From Choristoneura fumiferana (Eukaryota; Arthropoda; Insecta; Lepidoptera; Tortricidae): a stretch of DNA of 64,000 nucleotides. Location: assembly GCF_025370935.1 (NCBI RefSeq), contig NC_133472.1, positions 11,964,616 through 12,028,615 on the forward strand, in the 5' to 3' direction. The notes under the pieces are model-generated. The model was not told the DNA's origin, searched no databases, and worked only from the letters and a program-made list of their open reading frames with translations. This document shows, one piece after another, positions 12,648 through 26,200 of this stretch. The first letter of the stretch is position 1. Each line of letters opens with the position of its first letter. The position numbers and the translations under genes were made by a program.

Positions 12648-12875
12648 TTAATTCTTTATTTCAACCGCTTCACGCACTATTCTGGAGTAGTAATGATGAT
12701 ATTCAGTAGAGAGGACCTTAGGATTGTGAAACTCAATCCAATCGTTAAGTCCGCACTCCAAAAAATGGTCGGCTATAGCTGATTTACCCACTTGGCGGTT
12801 CATGGCAGCTGCGATATGTTCCTTGACCCTTTCAGCGAGTAGTCGCTTCGTTTGCCCAAAATATTGCAAGAACTT
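12648..12875 (-). pseudogene. Penelope-like element endonuclease fragment (GIY-YIG)
   Basis: Minus strand. QYFGQTKRLLAERVKEHIAA is followed by GKSAIADHFLECGLNDWIEF and YYSRIVREAVEIKN. The pattern Y-x-G-x-T-x-R-x-x-x-R-x-x-E-H, then AIADH and REA-EI, is the GIY-YIG endonuclease of Penelope-like elements. The first GIY half and the reverse transcriptase are missing. Confidence 0.78.
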
Positions 12876-13980
12876 TCAACTTTATAAAAATTATCTGAGC
12901 TTCCACAAACAACTTTAAAGATAGTTGGTAGGTCATAGATAAAATGTATGTCGTAGATCACACCTCTAATTAAACAGTTGAAATAGGTATTTGAGGCTTG
13001 TAACGTAATAAAAAGCTAAACACAAAGAGAGGGTTCATTACAAATTAATATTAAAAGTTGTCGAGACAGATAAAATTAACAGTGTTATTACCAATGCCTA
13101 TTACGCAAACATTCCACTGTTAGCTCATTATCTGTACATTATTAGACAAGGTTCCCGTAACGAGCCCGTGTAACCGGTTCAATTGCTACGCAACTCATAA
13201 AAAGAAAACTGGACCTGCCAGATTTGAACAAAGCCTACGTAACTTAGTTACGTTAGTCTTTTTTAAACGGTTATATACAGGCAAAAAATAATAGTAACAT
13301 AGAATTGTTTACGTCAGGATAACCCATTATAAAGTAGTACTTAGTCCTATTGTTTTGCTAGTCTCTTTTACTTACTATATTAAGTTCCAAAATAAGTAGG
13401 TACGTTTTCACTAAAAGTATTGTAGTGTGTAGTAATATCTATTTAGCTGGAATAATGACCGTTCTGAATTGTAAACAGCGGCGTGGCTAAGATGGCAAAG
13501 TTTGGGCGTCGTTCTCGTCGCAACGATAACTCTGACGGCATCCTTCTTTGTTGCTGCTTTCGGACAGTTCTAACTTCTGAGACCTGTCACGTAAAGTTAG
13601 TAGTCGGTTTTCCCGAATCTATTAGGGACACGATATCCTAAAATATTATTTCGCGACCTGAGTTTATTAGTCGTCAGTAAGAATTTCCGTTATTAATTTT
13701 GCCATTGTTCAAAGTTGACACTGGGGACGATGTCCATTTGTTACAGTTTATTATACTGTCAATCAATAAGCAGAGTAATTAAATTAAAACGACCAGTTTT
13801 GTTTATTTCGAACTGATGCTGCGACTTCGTTCATTTTGATTCCGTACTACAAAATTTGCAAATGTAAATGTGGTCCTAACATATTAATACGTCTTAATAT
13901 ATTATGTACACATTTTTGAACAGATTTTTGTTATTATTATTTATTTATCAATGAAATAAAAATTGTTTTCTTTGTTTCAG
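12876..13980. other. Region upstream of the first mapped exon
   Basis: No coding frame or recognised repeat. The stretch 13440-13640 is less AT-rich than its surroundings and holds a donor-like site (CAC|GTAAAG at 13590), so it is one place to look for the missing untranslated exon and promoter. Confidence 0.3.
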
Positions 13981-14210
13981 ATTTGATGCTTCGAGTATGG
14001 TGTAGATGTGACCAATGACCGCGCCGACGCCATCGAATATGGCAAGCTCAAAAGTTGGCGGGACTTACTACGAACTTTTATAAATTACTTTAATATCGTA
14101 GAATCTCAATGATTCGGTAGAAAAGTTTACAAAAATGGTGCGACGACGTTGGAGATTTGTCACCATCGCTGCATTCCTGTTATTTATAATAAAGGACACA
14201 CAGTGTCAAG
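13981..14210 (+). CDS. First coding exon: 5' UTR end plus signal peptide
   Basis: A pyrimidine-rich acceptor (tttctttgtttcag) ends at 13980, so at least one untranslated exon lies upstream. The start ATG at 14135 has a good context (AAAA before, G after). It opens a 25-codon signal peptide: a basic n-region (MVRRRWR), a hydrophobic core (FVTIAAFLLFII) and a polar end (KDTQCQ). The exon ends at 14210 before GTACGT, leaving one base (phase 1). That base completes an Asp codon with the AT at 28480-28481, so the mature protein would begin close to QDENDFYY. The leader holds several short upstream ORFs (at 13986, 14015 and 14109, plus two minimal ones). Confidence 0.85.
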
Positions 14211-17200
14211 GTACGTGAACCGCTTAATAAATGTATGGCAAATGTAACAGGAACAAGTAAAAAATCCTTTCTCTTAAAGTTATCCAATGAGATCACGAAG
14301 TTTTAAACTTTTATCAGTCTTGAAGCAATTCAAAGATAACTAGGACAGAATATTTTAATTCACTACGGAATTCGTTGTCACTATAATGAAGTTAAATGAT
14401 TTAACTTGATAAAGAAAACCGGCCAAGAGCGTGTCGGACACGCCCGAAATAGGGTTCCGTAGCCATTACGATAAAATTAAGTAATATTTTTCTAAGGATT
14501 TGCCTTCGGGCCGTCGGGTAAAAAGTTAACATTTCAGGAAAATGGGTAGAAATAGGAAAAAAATTTTTTTTTCGTTTCCCATAATACCTAAGTAAATCAG
14601 CTGATTGGGCTTTTTGAATGGGAAGACGAAAAACATTTTAATTTTCACACACACCCATTCACCCCTTAATTAAATAATGTCGGGTAACAATTTATACACC
14701 TTCAGTATATAATAATATATCACAAAGATAAACATAAAATAATATAGAACTAGGTTATGTATATGTAATAATTACGTTAGATACTTAAATAAAATAAGTT
14801 ATTAAATATTTATCATCATTTAATAATGATAACAACAAAATTTAATTTATTAAAATCTCAACCACGGGGAATTTGATTCTTGTGTACGCGGCAACACAGA
14901 ATGGCGTTTAGGGTTCATGTTATTTTATTTTGTAATTTCGAAATTATACGATATTTACTGATGGTACGTGATCCCAGTGTCCTTCTTATTTCTTGTAGTA
15001 TTATTTTTACACAGTTTCACTGCGCAAACTGGCATTTTACTTCGGTTTATGACCAAAATTTAACAAAACATTCGGTACATGCACCTTACGCAGTTTGCAA
15101 CGCGACTGACTCGCCTCGGGCTCGGGTACGCCGAATTCGGCGTACTATTTGTTGCCGCGTTTGACAAGTACGCCGGCGGTATCTAGTCGAGCGAGCGCGC
15201 GAGACCAATCATTCATCTAAGTTAATACTTTTGAAACACCAGTTATCTCAGCTACCAAGAAAAAATAATCCTTTTTAAAATATTAATACCAAATCAGTTT
15301 TTTCCGAAACAACTTAGAACTTGATTTTTACCTTATGAGTACTATCATAGTTAACTTGAATAATTAACTAGAGCTATGAGGATACTGCCAGACTGACTTT
15401 ACAGACAAAACAGACAGACTGACCAAACAAATACTTAACCTTTTCGTTTCGTCAGGGGTTAAAAAGCTTCGAACAAGTAAAATAAATACTCCTTTTCGTG
15501 CGTAGAGATTGAAAATAGTAGATGGGCATTTCTAGATACCGTTGTAGCCTGAGTTTATCTCTACGATTTCAACAAAATTTAGGAGGTGGACTCAGGCCAT
15601 GATTCCGAGCTGGAAACATCATCGACTGTCACAAATCGGAATCATGGACTGAGTCTACCTCCCAAATTTTGTTGAAATCGGAGAGATAAACTCAGGGTAC
15701 ATCAGTAGATAGAAATGCCCGATACTAACGGGAAACTGAATAATGATTATTTTTTGGTTGGATACTCGCATCATATCGTCAAACGAATATAGGTACGAAA
15801 CTCCACAGAACTAATTCGAGTAAGTGCTTTCTAGGGCAGCAGGAATATAGTGGTTTCGATATGATTGGAAAAACGTATCCAGCATTCTAGTTAATTATCT
15901 CAGTGCCCGCTGGCCTTGTACTACATATAATTTAGCAACGATATCTGTTTTAAAATATACGTATTCTTACTTCACTACGAATACATTTAAAAATGTAAAA
16001 AACCTGAAACTGTAATGAACTAAAAGAATTTCCTTGCTCACCCGCGACCTTACGATAGCTAAGCTTATGCAAAATATGCGTGTTCATGCAGTTCCTCCAC
16101 CTCCACACTGTAAGAACACACACAAATCACACAAACCCATCTATCACCACCACCACTTTACACTGACGCGTTTCGAACTCAACCAGAGCTCATCTTCAGA
16201 GTGACATAACCGTACACCATGCTACCAGTTGTTAGACTAACGAACCACAACCACCGTTTTAATTTGTCACTGTAACTCCCCAAGTACCCACATATATTTT
16301 ATGAAACAAAACAAAACTACCCACTACTTATTAATAAAAAATTTAACCATCCTTAAAAACTACCTTGATTTTTATTTATTTACTGTCAAGGCAAGAATTA
16401 AATCATTCTTTATCGGACTCAGATTCGTATGAAGTGTTACATTATTGTGTTACAGTATTTGGCCTTGCTACGGCTTGGATCTAATTTCAGCAATGGTAGT
16501 TAATAAAACATGCCTTGACAGTAAATAAATAAAAATCAAGGTAGTTTTGAAGAACGGTTAAAACATTTATTAATAATTAGTGGGTAGTTTTGTGTTGTTT
16601 CATAAAATATATGTGGGTACTTAGGGACTTACAGTGACAAATTAAAACGGTGGTTGTGGTTCGTTAGTCTCTCTGAAGGTAAGCTCTGGTTGAGTTCGAA
16701 ACGCGTCAGTGTAGTGTGGTGGTGGTGATTGATGGGTTTGTCTGATTTGTGTGTGTTCTTACAGTGTGGAGGTGGAAGAACTGCATGAACACGCATATTT
16801 TGCATAAGCTTGCTATCGTAAGGTCGCGGGTGAGCAAGGAAATTCTTTTAGTTCATTGATATGGACCTCCGCAAAGTAACGCCTGATTCAATAAATTATT
16901 TGAAACTTTAAGATTTTTTAACCAAACCAATATGTCGACGTGATTGATTTTTAGTAGAATAAATTGTACTTACATGATATACCTAATACACGGCATAATA
17001 AGAGTAAAATGGTGCAAAAGTCTGAGCCGAAAGTCCGTAGGCGGACAATGCGACCGGGCGTCGCCCACGTGCGACAGGCCGCCATGCTACATAAAATATA
17101 TTATTCAGATGTTCCGCCTATTCTATGACCAGGACCTTTAGTTGACACTAATTTAGTGATATTTTTATATGCCTAAGGGAAGTTACCGCTAAATAAGATA

Positions 17201-20200
17201 CAATAGAGTATTATAGAGTCTTTTTAAGAAACACCATAGCGCCAAGAAAGGTATCGTTGTAATATCATTTTGATATGACCCTGCAATAAGTTTAGGTAGG
17301 TATGTAACGTTACAGGTTAAATAAGTTTAAAAAAAGTAATTATTGCTTTTTTATGTATAGGTAAGTATTTGATATTTAGTTTGATTTAGGTGTATTCATT
17401 AATTTTTGATATTTCAGTAAATTTTTCATAAAAAAGGTAGTGTAATTCAATCTTTTTAGCAACATAACGGTCTTTCCAAAAGCGCTGTAGTATCAATAAA
17501 GCAATGTAAAAGCGTATGATTTTGACACGTATATAGAATTCTAGGCCACAGTATTTTGTACTTATAGAATGAGGTAATAATTGACTCAATTAGGAATGCT
17601 AGCCACAATTATTCTAACTACCTAAATACTAAGCCTGTTCATCGAGTTGTCTGCTGAGTAGTTTCTGAGAATTGAAATGTCAATAGCGGCTCAAATGGAT
17701 CAATTGCGAACTTAGTCAACTACAACTAGAACACTAAACACAGCGGGCGCGTCTGCCCGAGAGGACTTGCAGTTACAATGGTCTTAACAAGGACTTCTAA
17801 ATTTACCGAATTTAAAGTACCCTCTGTTACGTAGGTTCTGTTCTAATGTTAAGTTCAATTACGGAAAACCGTCTTTTTTGACAGCGTTTAAAGTAAATCA
17901 GGGACAGTCTTTGGGAAAAACCTTTACTTTGAAAGCACGTGCGTCGATGGGGACAGTTATAATTAGGTGCCGCAGTACGCGGGGGCCGTGATCATTCGAA
18001 GAGTCTTTGTCTCAAATGTTTGGAGTGCGTACGTGAGGAGCCCTCCTAATTACGGATCAAGGAGGATTGCAGGCTCTCCCAGCACCTTTTGCGCCGCGCA
18101 CACAATACCTTCCCGTGAATAAAATGGAAATAACGTTTTTCATACTCCATTTATTAGCAAAGTCTTTAAAAAGTTTCTTTCTTTTAAAAAAGTTTTCGCG
18201 CAATTTGGTCGTGTTAACAGTTGATATAAAGTTTTATTCGTAAATTTGATTATATTACCGTAAAATGGTACGTTCTTTGTTTTCTATGTTTTACGCTACA
18301 ATAGAATTAGCCGCTGGAAAATATTTTTGTAATAAACTTACTTTTAATCCATCTTTATGAAAATAATGACGGATTCGCTCTTTTAGATTCTTTACATTCG
18401 ACAGAGCCTAGAAAACATATAAATTACTCCAAAATAAGCAAGCAGTCTTCTATCAAATTCCAAATGTTTGAATCGACACTTGAATGTAGAATTAACGTGA
18501 GTTCACACATTTGCCAAATAACAACACTGTCGTAAATGTGCCTGTTGCTTTTAAATTAATTTAAAAAATGCAACCGTACGAGTATTAGGTCTTTTCAAGT
18601 ATGTACTTACAAACTAATCTTACTGTTTTTTAAACAATTAAGCTATTGTTTAATTTTTCTTATCCTAGTTCAGTATAATAGTTATTAGGTCTTTTTTAAG
18701 CCAGCGTTGTGAACAGATCTTTTGTTTCGATTCAATGGCATTACCGTAACATATTTATAAATCCATAGAATCAATCAAATATTAGCAATAAAATAAAAGT
18801 GTAATAAATTATATTTATTTTTAGGATAGTTTTTAGGGTTCCGTAGTCAACTAGGAACCCTTATAGTTTCGTCATATCTGTCCGTCTGTCTGTTCGCGGG
18901 TAAGCTCAGAGACTGTTAGTACTAGAAAGCTGTAATTTGACATGAATATGAATATCAGTCACGCCGACAAAATGGTACAATAAAAAAATAAAAAAAAACA
19001 TTTTTAGGGTACCTCCAATAGACGTAAAGTGGGGGTGATTTTTTTTTCTCGACTAACCCTATATATTAAGGGGTATCGTTGGATAGGTCTTTTAAATCAT
19101 TGTAGGGTTGCTAAGACAATTTTTCTATTCAGTGATCTGTTTGCAAAATATTCACGTTTAAAGTGCAAATTTTCATTGAAATCGAGCGTCCCCCCCTCCC
19201 CGCCCCTCCTCTAAAATCTAAACCGGTGGGTGGAAAAATATGAAAAAATTCAGGATGGTAGAAAGTATATCAAACTTTCAAATAAAACTCTAACGGTAAG
19301 TTTGCTTAAGAATTATTAGTAGTTTAAGAGTAAATAGCAGCCTAAGGTATAAAATATACCTAAACTATGGAAGATTCCGTATAAAATATGAAATCCTTAG
19401 AAAAATATTAAGTACTTAGTTTTTTCCTAATGGGTACGGAACCCTATCCTGGGCGCGTACGACACGCTCTTGGCCAGTTTTTCATTTCATTGTACATTCA
19501 CTAATTTGTTTTAATGTGTGTTATTGATACATTACTTTAACACCTGTGAATAATGTTACTGGTAAAACAAGTCAGTAGGTACTGCGCAGTATGTAGGTCA
19601 TTCGTCATCGGTTTTTCAACCCATTTCAGAGTACCTACTTCTAATACTCGTATGTGTGTAGATAAAATAATGTATGCAACTGTACGTAATTAGGCCTTAA
19701 AACACTCATGTGATCCTTTTATAAACCACACTCGGTTTTAAGGACCCTTATTACGTAACAGTTGCATGAACTACAATACAATACAATAACTCTTTATAAG
19801 CAGTACAGAAAACACAAGTATATACATAGAGATTTTCCAAGGTGAGCAATAGGCGGCCTTATCGCTTCAGAGAGAGAAGAGATCGCTCTTCCAGGCAACC
19901 TTTACCATGGACAGATATATAAAGAATACAACTATTAACTACTAACTTAGGAACTACTATTATGGCTTACATCCCATTTCAAATATTTAATTTATGTACC
20001 TTATCGTAAATTATTAAATCAGTCAGTGTGTGATTCCGTAATTAATTTAATTAGTTATCTGCCTATTTCCAAATACATTTAATTTTATTTCCTTTTCCGA
20101 TACTAAATAAGATCGGCTAAAATAATGTGTCATGAAAACTTCTAAGAATTACATATAACAAATCACTGATGTTAATAAGAGCTTATTATGTGACCTGTCG

Positions 20201-23200
20201 TATACCTGCAGGTTACCAATGATGGAGTTAAGAAAAATCGTCAGTAAAAACGATTTGATCAATCTGTCATAAATTCATAATTGATACGTACTAGATTTGA
20301 CAAAAGCATTGTCACTACGAACGTCCAAATGATAGCTAGAACATGAAATAAATGGTTCGATTTATAGAATTCATTTTTCAAATATAGAGCTAATCTTATT
20401 TGAATTTCGTACCCAAATTCCAGTTCGAATTTGATTGACAGGACTCGTCTGATGATAAATTGTTTTTAGCAAGAATCGTAAATCCCTTTTCTAAAGCGTT
20501 GAATTTTCCACTCAATTTTTCACAGATAATGCGTTCCATTTCTATAACCTAATTCGCAGTGTACAGTTGTATTCTGCCGCAACACGTAGAGAGGAATATG
20601 TAGTTGCTTTTGGTATTAATTTGCCGAATAACGCAATCACTAGCGATAGTGCTAAAGTATTAAAAACCGATATGCTCCAATGTCTCAAATCAGTTTACTT
20701 TCGTAGTCACCGTGAATTGGATTAATCGACGTTTACGCCAAATTTGTTTCCCATAATAATATGCATTTGATCACATTCGTTATTCTTCACAGTCATTATT
20801 TTTAAACTATCCTGTTTTTCCTAGTCGCGATTCTGCACAATATGAATTCCACACAACTTCATTTGGCCACATTCGTTATTCTTCACAGTCATTATTTTTA
20901 TACAATTCTGTTTCTTCCTAGTCGCAATTCTGTACAATATGAATTCCACACAAAAACATTTGATCACATTCGTTATTCTTCACAGTCATTATTTTTATAC
21001 AATTCTGTTTCTTCCTAGTCGCAATTCTGTACAATATGAATTCCACACAAAAACATTTGATCACATTCGTTATTCTTCACAGTCATTATTTTTATACAAT
21101 TCTGTTTCTTCCTAGTCGCAATTCTGTACAATATGAATTCCACACAAAAACATTTGATCACATTCGTTATTCTTCACAGTCATTATTTTATACAATTCTG
21201 TTTCTTCCTAGTTGCAATTCTGTACAATATGAATTCCACACAAAAACATTTGGTCACATTCGTTATTCTTCACAGTCATTATTTTTATACAATTCTGTTT
21301 CTTCCTAGTCGCAATTCTGTACAATATGAATCCCACACAAAAACATTTGATCACATTCGTTATTATTCACAGTCATTATTTTTATACATTCCCGTTTCTT
21401 ACTATTCGCGATTCTGCAACATATGAATTCCACACAATTGCATTTGATCACATTCGTTACGTTGGATAGGTCTTACTTTTACATATACATATACTTTTAC
21501 ATATGTTTGTTACCTAACATAAAAAAATGATAATAATAAAAAAATACAGCCGAATTGATAACCTCCTCCTTTTCTTGAAGTATGTTAATAAGTCAAGCCA
21601 CGATACTCTTACGCTCTGGGGAGTAGTATTCGATGGATGATTTCATTTCGCCCACACCATACGTCATGTTTATACCGATTGTACCAAAATAAATTCAACA
21701 GGCAGGGATTGATTACCCACATGGTATAACTTTCAGGACATTACATTTTTCCTTTGAACTTGAAAGCAATCATTATGCTTCGTCTCATTTTGCATTAAGT
21801 ACTCCTAAGTACTTAACTCTCGAAGCGTTCTTGAACAATTTTTAAACCCTGTCATATTTTTGTTGACTGTAAAACAGTTATTGCTAACTAGCTTTTTCCC
21901 GCGACTTCGTCTGCGTAGATTTCGATATGTACACAATACTCCATGGTACCCAATGAGATTTTCTCGGGTCAGGCTTGAAAAGCTCACTTTCTCGAAACGT
22001 AAAAAAATAAAAGTGCAATTCCCAATAGACTATACACTTTCTCAAAAAGTGCATTTTCTCAGAAAGTGTATTTTCTTAGTGCATTTTTTAAAAAGTGCAT
22101 TTTCTCAGAATACTTATATATTTTCTGCGAAGGTGGACTTTCTCAAATTATGAACAATCTAATAAATAAATCTCTTAATTTAATAAAACCGGACAATCGC
22201 TTGTCGAGCCATGCTCAGTATAGGGTTCCGTAAATGCTCAACCGTCACAATAGGTTCAGAAGTTAGAAGGGGGGACGCATTATGTTTGAACTCACCGAGC
22301 GATTATTTACGTCACTGTTGATTTTGTCGAAAAGTATAGTTTTTGAAGACCACTACCATTTTTCTAAAACCTATTTAACGACACACCACACAGCGGGGTT
22401 GGAGCAAAAAAAAAACACCCCCTTTGTGATAGGTAAAATAAAATATTTTTGTATTTTACCATTTTTTCGGCGTGAATAATGCACATACTCATACCAAATG
22501 TGTCCGCTTTGGAAAAGTGCACCTTTCGAAAAAATGCCCCAATATTGCGAAAATTTACCTACCTATCGAAAAAGTGCCCCAATTGGGAAAGTGTACCTTT
22601 TGTGAGTAATATTTAGCGGAAAGTGCTCTTTTACAGAAAGTGTACGTTTTGAGAAAGTGAGTTTTCGAACCTATAACCCATTTTCTCACACAAACTTAAG
22701 TAAATGTCCCACATTATATCCGATTCCATGGGATTTTTTGAAAAACCTTTCAAACTGCGGGTGAATATCACCTGGAAAACCTGTTTACTAATTTTCCCAT
22801 CAAAGTATCATACTCAAGGAATTTACACACGAAGGAAGGCATGGTAACGCGTATAAAATGCGATATTTGACATTGTTTGACATTTACTCCGCAATCGACA
22901 AAGAAATAGTAGATTGATAACCAAGATTGGAAAGTGACCCATTTCACCTGAGATATTTCTGGCGCTCGAACGAATTGAGAGTGCCAATAATTCGAGGAGA
23001 AATGGCTAATTTCACCCGAGTTAGACATTCTACTTTTCATTTCGACTGTGAGGAAAGTAAAATAGTACAAAAAATGAGAATATCATTAAATTGAATTTCA
23101 GTATTCAGTAAATTAAATTTACTTATATCCAACCTCCAACGGTCCCTTTTCGACCTGGCCACTTGCCTCGGCCGAGTATAAAAAAAAATTGAGTTGGTCA

Positions 23201-26200
23201 CGACCAAGGAGTTTATATACCTACAAAACTGGAGGTTGAACGCGTTGAAGTTTGAACTTTATTACTTATTTATATATTCCATCTCTTTCTTAACCTAACT
23301 AAAGAAAGAGATGGAATATGTTTGTGACGTAATAAAGATCAAATTTCTTGTTTTAAAGGGATGTTCGGCGTTCAACCTCCAGTGTTGTATATAAGCTCCT
23401 TGGTCACGATAGTCACGACGTGCATCTAGATGGCCATGCCGAAACGTGAAAAAAAGTGTCATTGACGTAACTCAATTATCTTCGACTCCGTGGCTAATCG
23501 AAAAATTAAAAAAAAAAAAACTTTCCACCCTAGAGATGAAAACGCAATTTTCCACCCGGCTATCTACCCATGAAAATTGAACTTTCCGTACAGGAGAGAT
23601 GAAAAATGTTTTGTTTTTTTTTTCAAAGTACCTTCGTGGCCATTATTAAGTGTTGAAAGGAGGCGGTATGAATATTAATGCGATATAATTACAATTAGCA
23701 ATAATTCATGACCAAGTAAATTAAGAAAATTTTATTATTTCGCGGTATATTAAATAATTATTTATGCAATTATACGCGTGTTGATAAATGTGTTTTTTTT
23801 ATATGGCTCTGTCCATTGGAGGACAATTTTGCCAGTGCCCAGTAGTTTTTGCCGTTGTACGGAAAAAAAAATCAGGAAAACAAAATATGAGAGGCTGGTG
23901 GACTTCAGGTGAAAGATGACAGCGCGAAGGAAGGAAGGTATTTTTAGTCTACTTGATTACTTAATGTCTACCTCCTCAGTTCCCCAAAAAATGGCACTGT
24001 GCAATGTGTGGCAGTTAACATGAGATACAGCCTAGTGACTGACAGACAGACGGACAGTGGAGTCTTAGTAATAGGGTCCCGTTTTTATAACCCTTAGGGC
24101 ACAGAACTCTAAAAAGGTCTCTAATCAAGGGCACTTCACACACATTTTTCAGCTCCATTTCCCAAAAACTACTTACTCACACCCATCGACTTTATAAAGT
24201 CGATGACTATACCCGACCCGCGCGAAGCCGGGAAGCGTCATCGTTGAGTAAGTAGTTAAATGCATTTTTTGGCTAATCAAATCTAAATTAATATTTTTAA
24301 ATTCGTAATATCTCTTGAATTGAATGTCTCATTTGAATAATTCATCAAAAAATCTACAAGTATTGAAACCGTCTTGAATATGAAATTATTTATTTGGATA
24401 AGGATTAATACAAAGGCATGGATACTCGTAACATGGTCTGATTTTAGTCGGCATTTCTGTCAACTTTTAAAATGTAGAAAAGTTGTGATAGAGACATAGT
24501 TATAATAGTTGGGCATATGATATCGCGAAGTTTTTTGTAGATATTGATATATTCTTTAATATCATAGAACATTTTTTTGTTCTATCATCAATAGTTTCCA
24601 CAGCGCATGCGATGAAAGATGTTTTACGGCAACTTTTTTTCACTTTGAGTTACATTATTGAAGTTTTAGTACGGAACCCTTTTTTCTGGTAATAAATATA
24701 GCCTATGGCACTTTGGAATAATTTAACATAGTGAAAGATTTTTTTTAAATCGGTCTAGTAGTTTTTGAGTTAATTCGTAACAAACATTCAAAAATAAAAA
24801 AATCCAAATCTTTCCTCTTTATTATATTAGTATAGATATATTGGTACACGCAAATAACTATCTACATTGTATAATTACTCAATCAAATAACTTTCTTTAT
24901 TATGAATGTAATAACTGGCTGTATTACATACATGCTAACTGACACGACGTTTTTTTTGTTGTATAACTACGAGTATAGGATGAATTATTTTGCCGAAAGG
25001 TGACGTTTCCTACTAAACGTACGCGCTACCATCGCAATTTTAAAAAGGTATAAATATAACTAACGCTGTATGTATACACAGGTGGATGAATTTGAAGTTT
25101 AACGAGAAAATGTTTATTTCCATGAAAAAACAACACTAAAGTTTGTAGGTACGCGCGGTTCAAGGCGTAATAACGTTTTGCATACAAATATTGTACTTCC
25201 ACGTAACCGAGTACAGAGCTTGACCGTTAAACGTTACTTTAAACGAAAAGTACGTAGTAGCTTTTTTAATTTAATGTCCGTTGTTTATGGCTAAATAGGG
25301 CTTTAAAATACGGGTGGCTTCGTAGGTATAAAGAGCTTTTAAACCCTTTCCATAAACATCACGTACGGGAAGGGTCCCGTTACACGTATGCCGTCCTAAT
25401 TACCTGTGATTTAGGTGTATGGCTTCGCTCGAAGTATAAATCATATTTAAACTGCGTATCATTCATGTATTATCATGTTTTGTTTTATTGTTAATTATAA
25501 ATAAATAAATAACATATAAATAAATAAAACTTGACTTTGGAAGTGGTATGGCATTATTTGTTATCCTCAGTCGTTCTTACGAAATTCACATGATAAATTT
25601 GTTAAATTGATTTAATTACTCGTATACAGCGTGAATTTTTGATACTACCTCAAACTTTAAGGGCAGTTAGTGAAGGCCCTAATAATCACATATTATTATA
25701 TTTTAGTAATAAATGTAGACTTATTATATTCCTTACAAAATTAATTAGCACGCAATGTATAACTATGCGATACTACTTTGTTTTTATTCAAAACATCGCA
25801 CTTGTTGATGTGACAGCTGTCACAGAACGCTTCTCTCTCCTATCAAATTATTGTACGCATTACATTGCTGCTCGAAAATATTTCAAAAATTCATTACGGT
25901 CTGGTAGTTAATGCTAAATTAACAATTTGTTTTGACATCGGTTCACAGCACTTAAATCTTCATCTGGTTACAGTTTGAGGTAGTATCAAAAATACACGCT
26001 GTATAACATCCACGTTCATGTTAAACTGTCGCCAAGTCAACCAAGATTGCATCGACTCAATCTGCGGCCACAGGGAGTATTTTCTCGACGTTCTCCTTGT
26101 TTCCTTGTATTGTTTCAGTAAAACAAGGAGTAAACATTTTTATCTTTAAATTTATTGGTTTAGTCTTCCTCGGATTTATAGGTAGAATATAGTATAACGT

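Larger units (their letters stand above)
16016..16856. mobile_element. Long inverted repeat, paired Penelope-like terminal repeats
   Basis: Left arm 16016-16392 and right arm 16511-16856 are inverted copies around a 118-bp spacer. The left arm has about 40 bp more (16195-16235). Each arm contains, in one orientation, ctctggttgagttcgaaacg, with CTGAAGA just before it in the left arm. That is the conserved CUGANGA and GAAAC layout of the hammerhead-ribozyme motif known in Penelope-like terminal repeats. No protein frame remains. Confidence 0.7.

Noticed and set aside
21036..21426. Two overlapping repetitive open frames (MNSTQKHLITFV...)
   Set aside because: They exist because the 97-bp unit lacks stops in some frames and the frame shifts every unit; no protein pattern is conserved.
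20762..21459. CRISPR-like array
   Set aside because: Units are 97 bp in tandem with no unique spacers; it is a minisatellite in a eukaryotic intron.
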